From Macrostomum hystrix (lineage: Eukaryota; Platyhelminthes; Macrostomidae): a stretch of DNA of 64,000 nucleotides. Positions 55,023 to 64,000 of this stretch are shown piece after piece. A program made the translations under genes and the position numbers. Where the stretch lies: positions 4,573,501-4,637,500 of the forward strand of contig CATNEN010000003.1 of the NCBI GenBank assembly GCA_950097015.1, written 5' to 3'. How positions within the stretch are numbered: position 1 is the stretch's first letter; each line of letters starts with the position of its first letter. The notes below the pieces were generated by a model, which did not search any database, was not told the origin of the DNA, and was given only the letters and a program-made list of their open reading frames with translations.

Positions 55023-58000
55023 CTACATTGATCCGGCAGTCGGTGGTCCGTCAATCAGGCCTTTTTCGCGTAGATTTAAAATCGAATCGGCGATAACTCT
55101 GGCGTTGCTGCGTTGATAGCCGCCGCTGGTTACCATGACAACGGGAATGTTGCGCGAGCGACACGCCTGGAATACCAGCTGGTCGCGCTTGATAATGCCC
55201 TGGGACAATGGGATTCGGGTTTGAGCCAGTCAGTTCTAAACTGTCACTCTGGACGTATTTCTGTCACTATAATTATTCTTCTGTCCCTCTGTGTGTATGA
55301 TCAGTCTGTCACTCCGTGTGTATGATCATTCTGTCACTCTGTGTGTATGATCAGTCTGTCACTCCGTGTGTATGATCATTCTGTCACTCTGTGTGTATGA
55401 TCAGTCTGTCACTCTGTGTGTATGATCAGTCTGTCACTCCGTGTGTATGATCATTCTGTCACTCCGTATGTATGATCAGTCTGTCACTCTGAGTGTATAA
55501 TCGGTCTGTCACTCTGTATATACGATTAGTCTGTCACATTGTATGTACTTAAAGATAATTACCGCAGGACTAATTTGCATGATTCCGAGCGGGTCGCCCT
55601 CCATAATATCCGTGCCGGCATTGTACAGCACCAGCTGTGGCGTGAACTTGCGGAAAGAAGTCTCTAACCCGTTGGACACCTCTTTCAGGTATTCTGCGTC
55701 TTCGATTCCGGCCCTGAGCTCTACGCTGCAGCTGATAGCAGCTGAAAGATTAGATATAGCGATTGTAGCGATAACACTACTGTTACTTAGCTGCCAACAC
55801 CCAAGCCTTCAGGCCTTCAGGGCGACGGTCATCATCCTAGAAAACTTTCAGGGCATCGATCGTTATTCCTAAAACCTTCAGGAGATCGACTGTTATTCCT
55901 AAAACCTTCAAGACATCGATTGTTATTCCTAAAACCTTCAGGACATCGATTGTTATTCCTAAAACCTCCAGGACATCGATTGTTATTCCTAAAACCTTCA
56001 GGACATCGATTGTTATTCCTAAAACCTTTAGGACATCGATTGTTATACCTATAACCTTCAGGACATCGATTGTTATTCCTATAACCTTCAGGACATCGAT
56101 TGTTATTCCTAAAACCTTTAGGACATCGATTGTTATACCTATAACCTTCAGGACATCGATTGTTATACCTATAACTTTCAGGACATCGCTTGTTATACCT
56201 ATAACCTTCAGGACATCGATTGTTATTCCTAAAACCTTCAGGACATCGATTGTTATTCCTAAAACCTTCAGGACATCGATTGTTATTCCTAAAACCTTCA
56301 GGACATCGATTGTTATTCCTAAAACCTTTAGGACATCGATTGTTATACCTAAAACCTTCAGGACATCGATTGTTATTCCTAAAACCTTCAAGACATCGAT
56401 TGTTATTACTAAAACCTTCAGGACATCGATTGTTATTCCTAAAACCTTCAGGACATCGATTGTTATTACTAAAACCTTCAGGACATCGATTGTTATTGCT
56501 AAAACCTTCAGGACATCGATTGTTATTCCTAAAACCTTCAGGAGATCGACTGTTATTCCTAAAACCTTCAGGACATCGATTGTTATTCCTAAAACCTTCA
56601 GGACATCGATTGTTATTACTAAAACCTTCAGGACATCGATTGTTATTGCTAAAACCTTCAGGACATCGATTGTTATTACTAAAACCTTTAGGACATCGAT
56701 TGTTATTCCTAAAACCTTCAAGACATCGATTGTTATTCCTAAAACCTTCAGGACATCGATTGTTATTCCTAAAACCTTCAGGACATCGATTGTTATTACT
56801 AAAACCTTCAGGACATTGATTGTTATTACTAAAACCTTCAGGACATCGATTGTTATTACTAAAACCTTCAGGACATCGATTGTTATTCCTAAAACCTTCA
56901 GGACATCGATTGTTATTACTAAAACCTTCAGGACATCGATTGTTATTCCTAAAACCTTCAGGACATCGATTGTTATTCATAAATACTTTAGGAAATCTTT
57001 TGTTACCCAAAAACGTCGGTAGCTATCATTAAAACCTTCAGGGCATTAGACATTATTCTAAAATACCTTCAGGGCATTAGACGTTATTCCAAAATACCTT
57101 CAGAGCATAGGTCGTTATACCAAAATTTTTTTCTCAATCCCAGAGTTTTACAAAACTTGCGAATCTCGATCAACACTCACGCTTGGCCACATTGTCGCCC
57201 GGATAGATTTGCACATTGTAGGCGTCCATTATGAAGACGCTTTTGTCATTGAGAAAGTCCCTCTCGTGACCGTTGCCCTGGTGAGCGTCCAGATCGACGA
57301 TCATGGCCCTGTCGATGCGCCTGTCCGGACCAGCGTAACCAAGCTGGAGAAATTTCACAGCCATGGTGATGTCGGCGTAGGCGCAGAAGCCACCGCCGCG
57401 ATAACCGCAGCAGTGATGAAAGCCACCGCCAATGTTGATGGCCCAGCCGCGGTCTAGAGCCAGCTTAGCTGCCTGAGCGATTTTGATGTTGTTGATGATG
57501 TTGTTGATGATGTTGTTGATGTTGTTGATGATGTTGTTGATGATGTTGTTGATGTTGTTGATGATGTTGTTGATGTTGTTGATGATGTTGTTGATGATGT
57601 TGTTGATGATGTTGTTGATGTTGTTGATGATGTTGTTGATGTTGTTGATGATGTTGTTGATGATGTTGTTGATGATGTTGTTGATGTTGTTGATGATGTT
57701 GTTGATGATGTTGTTGATGATGTTGTTGATGTTGTTGATGATGTTGTTGATGTTGTTGATGATGTTGTTGATGATGTTGTTGATGTTGTTGATGATGTTG
57801 TTGATGTTGTTGATGATGTTGTTGATGATGTTGTTGATGATGTTGTTGATGATGTTGTTGATGTTGTTGATGATGTTGTTGATGATGTTGTTGATGTTGT
57901 TGATGATGTTGTTGATGTTGTTGATGATGTTGTTGATGATGTTGTTGATGATGTTGTTGATGATGTTGATGATGTTGTTGATGATGTTGTTGATGATGTT

Positions 58001-58062
58001 GTTGATGATGTTGTTGATGTTGTTGATGATGTTGTTGATGTTGTTGATGATGTTGTTGAGGA

Positions 58063-58096
<34 letters not shown>

Positions 58097-61000
58097 TTTG
58101 TTGATTTTTTCATTGTTTTCATTGTTTTTGTTGTTATAAGACAAAGTAAAAAAATACAAAGATGAAAATTACACGAACGATTTTAAAGGCTGTGTACAGC
58201 TGTTCAGTCACAGTGTGTACAGTAAGGACTGGAGATCCGGCGCTTTTGCAATAATCTCAACCATAACTTTAAAATATCGGAAATTAACGTGTCTTGCTCA
58301 CGGAAAACATGGCTTCTCTACGGGCTAAGATTCGAACTCCCGAACTCTTGGTCAGTAGTTTGGAGCTCTATATAACTCGGTTAAAAACCTTGCATAATGA
58401 AACGAAAGTTGAAAGATTCTATAAAACGCCCAGATCGAAAGATCGCATCACTCTATTTTAAATTAAAAGATTCCATAGCAAAATCCAAGAACGAAAGGAC
58501 CTGTATTTCTATAGAATAGCTTGCCAATCGTTGTTAATATTTTACCTACTAAGCACAAAGAAGCAGCTTAATAGAAAAAGTAAAAAATAAAGCAGTCACT
58601 CTTTTACCTTTTCTACTTAATCTTTCGTGCAAAAAGGACTGCCCCGAGACAGAAATTTATTTTGTACGGAAAAAAGCAAAAATCCAAAGACCAAGAAGAC
58701 AAAGATTAAATAAAAAAATAATAAAATCCCTATTCTTAACTTGAAAGAATCTTGACACAAGGAATAATCCGCAGCTGGTCTAGATTTTCAGGTAAAAAAT
58801 ATTTTTAGGCAAACACAATATTGGAGGGTGAAAGAGTTAATAACTTGTCCAATGAAACGCAAGACCATGTTGCTTAAGATATGAGGACAAGCAAATAAAT
58901 TGACACTACAACAGCGAAGACTACATAGAACACAGAAAACATAAGTCATACTCAAAGCTGTCACAGAGCGTATAAACAAAGCCATGACGCGTCAAAATTT
59001 TTTGTGTAGATTCGTGAGTCAACGCAGTAGAACTCTTCTCCTACTGCTCATAATCATCTCAGCGTTTGTGAGTTTAAAATATCTGATTTCTCATTGTTTA
59101 ATCAGTAAAATTGGTACCAACATTAGCTGTACATATCGTACAAGTCGGCAAGGTTTAATTTCTTCAATCTAAACGTGACACAATTTGAATTGCAGCTAAT
59201 TGTTTACTACTCCAGTGTCCGAAGCAAAAACGAGACGAGTAAAGGTATCTTTTTCGAAGACTTCGGCGATATTAGCTCCAACAAGGAGTCAATGTACGAG
59301 CATGATGCCAAGGCTGACAATAAAGAAAAAAGCCAAGACCAGGCAATAGAAAAAGTAGTTGAACAGCCACATGTAGCAGTGGAGCCGACAGAAGTCAAGC
59401 CTGATCAGCCAGCCGACTTAATTCAACAAGAGCAAGGAAACAAAGAAAATGCAGAAAATAAACCCGAAGAAAATGCCGAAGAAAAACCAGAAGAGAAATT
59501 AGAGACAATTGACCAAGCAACCATGGAATCCGCCAACGATAATAGCGTCACTGAAACACCAGAATCTACGGAACAACCGCTGACGTCGGCTCAAAGCATT
59601 GTGGACGAAGTTATAGAAGTACCTCAAGAGCCGCTAGTTTTAGCCCTGCCGCGAATAATGCATCATCGAGTACCGAGCGAAATACTCCCAGTAGAATACC
59701 GAGCAACCATAGCAAGCTGCCTCAATAACAATGCCGACTGGAAGTACTTTGTTTGGCGCGATAAAGATCGAGACGAATTTATTCGCGCCCGATATCCTGA
59801 GCACATTGCTTGGTTTAACGAACAGGCTCAAACGCATCAGGACCAACTGTTTCGCTTCTTTGTACTGAAAGTCTATGGCGGAATCTATCTAGACAGCGAC
59901 ATGGAGTGCGTGAAACCGTTTGAGCCGCTGCTAACAAACACCACCCTGTTTGTAGCCCAAGAACGACCCGAACTAGCCAAGATTGTTAGAAATATGGAAC
60001 AGTCGGCAGACATTTCAGCACTGGCTGGCATGCCAGAGCACGAATTATTCACTAAGATACTGGAGGCGCTATCTACCGAACCAAAGGAAACCGCGGATGC
60101 TAGCACTTTGCTAACAAACAGCTTCGATGAGATAGCTAAGGCGCGTATAGCGATTGGACAAAATTGTAAACTGCAAGATTATCACTACTTCGGTGCAGCG
60201 TTGGACAACGCATTTCCTTGGCAGGAGGAGTGCCACGATGTCCTTGGTGAGTGTTTCAGCTATTGTGCACATTTAACTAAGTGGGCGAGCCCATGATGAT
60301 CAACTGTCAAGGTCTTGACGACGAAAAAGTCTGGGCTAATGTGCGTCCTTTGTGTCTTTGAGTGCTCAAGTGTATATTTGTGGGCCGACTATCAACTAAA
60401 ACGCGTCTAGTTACCACAGCTCTCTATGACTGAGTATATATAATAATTATTTTAATTTCAGCTGATCTGCAGCAGATGGCATCACCATACGCACCTGGCC
60501 ACGAATTGTACAACAAACAGCAGGGCTGTATTCAATTGCGCGACGAAGACTGGCTACTAGTTGACACTAGCAATGAAACAATAGCGTTGCACAGATTTCC
60601 AAAAGTCAGCCTAAATGACAACAACGTTGCTGCTGATTCAATGTTTAACTTAACAAATGAATTTAGCGATAGAGTGACATATTATGTATAAATAATATGC
60701 CTATGCGTTTAAAAGTCATTGTACTCAAACACACCCATCTGTTGCTAACGAATTTGGTTACGGCATAACAAATAATCAAGTATTTACCTGCGCATTGACT
60801 TTGACGCAGGAATAAACTCATGCTGAATCTCAATATCCAAAAAACTATTTTCACAGGTGAAAGAAGCAAAAACACGTCAAAAATAACATATATACAACAT
60901 GCTACAATATTACGCATCAATTTTACACAAAATATAAAATGTGCACCCTCGACTTCAATAACCAATACTTCGATGCTTCATATTAAAAAAGTCATAGTAA

Positions 61001-62341
61001 AAATGAATACAAGAGTCATTACTATAAGTAGTAACATTATCCTATACTACCTGGGAGCTGTGGGCTTCAGACTAGCTTCGAGCGTCAGAACGATAGGTCG
61101 GGAGTTCGAATTCCAAACCATACGCTCGTAGAAAAACAATTTGTCATTGAGCAAGAAAGACAATAAGATTAGATAGAAATTTGGATGGCTGTGGCAGTCT
61201 CAACAGTGTACTGAGCAGATGTACACAGGCTAGTAAACTGATAAACAATGAGAATTAGATACTCACCAGAACTGTTCCGCCAACGTGAAAACGGAACGGC
61301 TTTAGCACTTTCCATTGGACTAACCGGTTTGGCAGCATGGCAACTAGAGCCACTTCCGTAACGCGAGCCACATTTGCACTCCACTGCGAGTGTTAAAGAT
61401 AAACATAACTTTGCATTAATGCTAGTAACATGGACTGGTGACATGCTTGTGTTAGTATACTTACGAGCTACCGTATTGGAATAAGGAATATAATGCCATC
61501 TTCAATTTGGCTCTATCAAGTATCCCAACGACCCTCTCCACCTCACCTCTCCCCTGTTTTATCTCTTAATTGTTTTTAAAAAGTTTGCTCTCTTTGTCGA
61601 ATCTCTCCCCTGCTTATCTCCAGCCTCTCCGCTTTTTTATCGGTCTCATCTCTCCCGTCTCTTATCCTTCGCCGTCTTATCTCTACACTGTCTCATCTCT
61701 CCTACGCCTCATCTCTCGCATGTCTTATTACAGTATTATCTCATGTGATCTGTGTCTTATATCTCTCTTATTATATTTCTCTGCCTTAACACTCACAGTA
61801 ACACTTTAATCTACCAGTCTTTCTTGTCTTGTCTGTCCATTTGGTCCTCTGTAACTAGTCTTTTGGATACTATTTTCAATCTCAACAGGGCATAGAAGGA
61901 GCGTACACTGGAGTTCTGAACACTGGCTAACAACAAAAAAATTTAACTGGCAGATTTATATTGCTTAACAAGAACTCATTTATTATTATTCTTAGAGCAC
62001 ACGGAAGGGAGGGAAGACTTGCGAACAAAAACATAAATAGAAGAACAGACCTTCAAAGAATTGAGATACTCGGCAGTGTGTACTTTTAACAGATCAGTTT
62101 GCTGAGCCTCAACAGGCTGAACAAGCTGTCTGGCCTGTAGCAAGCCGGCCTCAATAATGAAGCTGACAATTTTGCCCCATTTTCCAGAATCAAATGGGTG
62201 CAGTTTTTCTAAGCCGGCAAAGCTAATATTGTAAGTTGGATGATAGACAATCGGCCAACTGCTAGCCGGCACATCAATATAGAGAGGACTGCGATAGCTG
62301 CTTGACGACGCAGCCTCATTGGACTCGGCATTACTCGTCAT
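55023..62341 (-). CDS. HDAC11: HDAC11-type (class IV) histone deacetylase
   Basis: Five exons: 62341-62051, 61383-61267, 57472-57181, 55741-55563 and 55199-55023. All have GT-AG borders and matching phases, giving 351 residues against 347 in human HDAC11. N-terminal IVYHPTYNISFAGLEKLHPF and GKWGKIVSF are diagnostic. Catalytic residues are present: H155-H156 in GGGFHHC, the zinc ligands D198 and H200 in DLDAHQGNG and D278 in NAGTD, and Y321 in TSGGYQ. RGGGFCAYADIT and RVIADSILNL also match. The enzyme removes acyl groups, preferably long-chain fatty acyl in vertebrates, from lysines. Four extra residues precede VDLDAH relative to human. Introns 1-4 carry repeat arrays; intron 2 also hosts an antisense gene (58984-60691). 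Ends at TAG. Confidence 0.92.
55208..55545. repeat. 25-bp minisatellite in HDAC11 intron 4
   Basis: About 13 units of GTGTGTATGATCAGTCTGTC plus ACTCC/ACTCT. It fills almost the whole 363-bp intron between exons 4 and 5. Confidence 0.95.
55850..57010. repeat. 30-bp minisatellite in HDAC11 intron 3
   Basis: About 39 units of exactly 30 bp, of the form TGTTATTCCTAAAACCTTCA plus GGACATCGAT. As 30 is divisible by 3, frames stay open on both strands for up to 392 codons; these are not genes. The array takes up most of the intron. Confidence 0.97.
57480..58110. repeat. GTT/GAT triplet array abutting HDAC11 exon 3
   Basis: About 630 bp of GATGTTGTT and GATGATGTTGTT units. On the HDAC11 strand it reads ATC and AAC triplets up to eight bases before the splice acceptor at 57473, where a polypyrimidine tract would be expected. 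It stays in frame with exon 3. Confidence 0.97.
58320..58385 (-). repeat. tRNA-like segment, family S2
   Basis: The minus strand has AAACTACTGACCAAGAGTTC followed by GGGAGTTCGAATC, a B-box-like word. It lies in HDAC11 intron 2. Confidence 0.45.
58984..60691 (+). CDS. GT32-type glycosyltransferase (type II membrane protein)
   Basis: Three exons: 58984-59067, 59196-60246 and 60462-60691, joined by TTT/GTGAGT, TTGCAG, G/GTGAGT and TTTCAG in matching phases, giving 454 residues. Residues 15-35 form a signal anchor (TLLLLLIIISAF, continuing LIVYY across the first junction). A Glu/Pro/Asn-rich stem of about 120 residues follows, as in Golgi glycosyltransferases. The catalytic domain has PRIMHHRVPSE, WKYFVWRDKD and the DXD motif in YGGIYLDSDMECVKPF (D261, D263), typical of the GT32/Gly_transf_sug family (OCH1- and MIPC-synthase-like). 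The C-terminus with HELYNKQQGC is less typical. The DXD binds the metal of the sugar nucleotide; sugar and acceptor cannot be told. The whole gene lies antisense inside HDAC11 intron 2. AATAAA occurs near 60814. Confidence 0.85.
61055..61120 (+). repeat. tRNA-like segment, family S2
   Basis: AGCGTCAGAACGATAGGTCG then GGAGTTCGAATTCC, on the plus strand, in HDAC11 intron 2. Confidence 0.45.
61540..61760. repeat. Degenerate 16-bp satellite in HDAC11 intron 1
   Basis: Drifted phrases such as GTCTCATCTCTCCCGTCTC and CACTGTCTCATCTCTCC match the unit of the 33-38-kb arrays. Confidence 0.7.
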
Positions 62342-64000
62342 TCAGCTTATTTTCGAATCATTAGGAACCACAAAAATTTGCTGTTAGTTTTCTACTACTG
62401 CTACTGTTAGTAGCAACCTGAAATTGGTAAGTTTTTTCACATAAAATACAAGTTTTTCACCGAAACACTTTCCAGAAACATAAATTGCTGTTTATGTCTG
62501 AATGTATCACCATCGCTAAATTTAGATTGCATATTTATACCTGTTTATCATAAATATTAGAAATATAGCACAGTATGTTATTTTAGGTATTGTAATAAGT
62601 TACTGCATAGTAAAAAGGAACTTTGAGCTAATGAAGAAAAAAAGCAAGGAATTGCCGTGGACATGCCATTGTCATTCCTGCTTGCACTTAAATTGTACAC
62701 TTTATACAGTTAATATACTGGCCTTATAATTCAACTAATATATATATTAATCTTAAAAAACTTATATTGAAAGAGAATAAAGGCTATATACAATATATTT
62801 TTGTGTACTTATATACATATATATATATATGTATACATATATTGCAGATTGCAATAGAAAATTATGAATGACAAGAAAGGCATGGAAAAATGAATTACAC
62901 CATAAGCACAAAAGCAACATCTTTATGCTTTAGGCAAATTTAGAATTTTAAAATTTTAGTTTCAAAATGACATTAATCAGTAGCCTAGTAACCATACATG
63001 TGCAACACCCAGCTGACCCGGCCGAACCGGCCGGGTGAAACAAGTGCCAAGCAAGGTAGGTAAGTCGCAAAAACCAATCAACCAAGCGCAAAAAAATCCA
63101 AGGGGGACCAAGGGACAAAAAAGGAAGGCGTGAAGAAAAGGAAAAAAGGGGAGAGAAAAAGAGAGCAAATGAGAGCAAACTAAGTTGTAGGGGGGACCAA
63201 GGGACAAAAAAGGAAGGCGTGAAGAAAAGGAAAAAAAGGGAAAGAAAAAGAGAGCAAATGAGAGCAAACTAAGTTGTAAATTGGAATATTTAGAGCAATT
63301 TGAATATAGAGCAATGAAACGAACTAAGTTGCAAATGAGAGCAAACTAAGTCGTAAAAAGAGCAAAAACTAAGTCGCATGGCTGGCTAAGATTTGGGAGG
63401 TTGCGCATGTATGCTAGTAACTTTCTTTATCTACTTCATTAGGGTAATGTATCATCAACTGAACAGTGTATCTTCAAAACTGAACAAGAATTCTGACTTC
63501 TTCCTTGGTCTTGTGCAAGACAGAAACAAACTATTGTGTTTCACAGAACAACTAATTTGAAAGTTGAAGAAATTATCTACAAGCTGAGGCATGATGTGCA
63601 ATGAAGCATTAAGAGGAAAGAAAGATATTGATGTTTCAGTCGAAATTTTTTTTGCAAAAGCATACTTTTTAACAACATTTTTTCAGTATGTACTTTAGAC
63701 AAAGATTGTATGTGGTTGCGTGCCAATTAAATGACCATAAATGTAGTTATCTATAGAGCATGAAAAATGCTTTCAAATTATATAATTCATGATAGTTCAC
63801 TCCTTATAATAAGATTAAACCACTCACTCAAATTGTAAAACCAAACATCAAATTCTCTGTTTGGTTTGAAGATACATGAAAATCATTGTTCAGTTTTAGA
63901 TAAAAAGCAGGAATAACTTTTTTCTATTTGATACAATAGCAAAAGCAGATACTTTTTTGAAAGATGTAACTGTTTTCTATAACTTAGCTTTTGATTTATC
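62342..64000. other. HDAC11 upstream region; no gene recognised
   Basis: AT-rich. It contains an AT dyad (TATATACATATATATATATA near 62810), a GC-rich hairpin at 63009-63030 (ACCCGGCC against GGCCGGGT) and an 88-bp direct repeat (63102-63189 and 63190-63278). No exon is supported. The HDAC11 promoter should lie just above 62341, but no specific site is seen. Confidence 0.5.
63102..63278. repeat. 88-bp direct repeat (two copies)
   Basis: Each copy starts GGGGGACCAAGGGACAAAAA and ends GCAAACTAAGTTGTA. The two differ at only a few sites. Purine-rich; no coding meaning seen. Confidence 0.85.

Noticed and set aside
55832..57010. 392-codon minus-strand frame and overlapping frames
   Set aside because: It is a 30-bp repeat (divisible by three) inside HDAC11 intron 3; repetition, not selection, keeps it open.
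57170..58159. 329-codon Ile/Asn-rich frame running into deacetylase sequence
   Set aside because: Only the last part is real, as HDAC11 exon 3. The rest is the triplet array in the intron, removed by a consensus acceptor.

Overview
The window is animal nuclear DNA. It has GT-AG introns, a complete BEL/Pao LTR retrotransposon (a metazoan group), a Tc1/mariner-type DNA transposon, tRNA-derived SINEs, a hAT-type MITE, and animal genes such as an HDAC11-type deacetylase, WSC/PAN secreted-protein exons, a RING protein and stonustoxin-like proteins. No rRNA and no bacterial-style operons are seen. Very abundant short-unit tandem repeats and compact genes would fit a spiralian invertebrate such as a flatworm, but the sequence does not fix the phylum.

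Layout. 1-12.5 kb: a minus-strand WSC/PAN secreted-protein gene (copy 1), a 32-bp minisatellite, a 3.06-kb Tc1/mariner-type element carrying a broken transposase head to head with a better preserved THAP gene, a LINE fossil and a 2-kb GGATTAGATGATGG minisatellite. 12.5-20.5 kb: WSC/PAN copy 2, whose intron holds a SINE split by a 6.58-kb BEL/Pao element with identical 308-bp LTRs, a 5-bp target duplication and an unbroken 1903-codon gag-pol. 21.2-32.8 kb: two tandem minus-strand genes for type I membrane proteins with matching exon phases; I do not recognise the family, and every large intron holds its own minisatellite or SINE. 33.3-39.9 kb: satellite country, with a 16-bp unit at several sites, a 2.2-kb tandem duplication and a GA-rich array. 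40.1 kb: a RING exon. 44.9-45.3 kb: a cluster of hairpins. 45.6-50.8 kb: two single-exon stonustoxin/MACPF-like genes, separated by a hAT-type MITE filled with the 16-bp satellite. 52.3-52.9 kb: a small C14orf119-like gene whose upstream flank is a CCAAT-box minisatellite. 55.0-62.3 kb: a five-exon HDAC11 gene (351 codons by my splicing) with a three-exon GT32-type glycosyltransferase nested antisense in intron 2.

How it fits together. No pathway links all the genes. Two themes recur: local gene duplication (WSC/PAN pair, membrane-protein pair, stonustoxin-like pair, the 34.6/36.8-kb repeat), and minisatellites that seem to have grown inside almost every intron and even beside a promoter and a splice acceptor. 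The exon models for HDAC11, the glycosyltransferase, the two membrane proteins and the THAP gene were built by hand from splice signals, phase agreement and protein similarity; they were not checked against transcripts.
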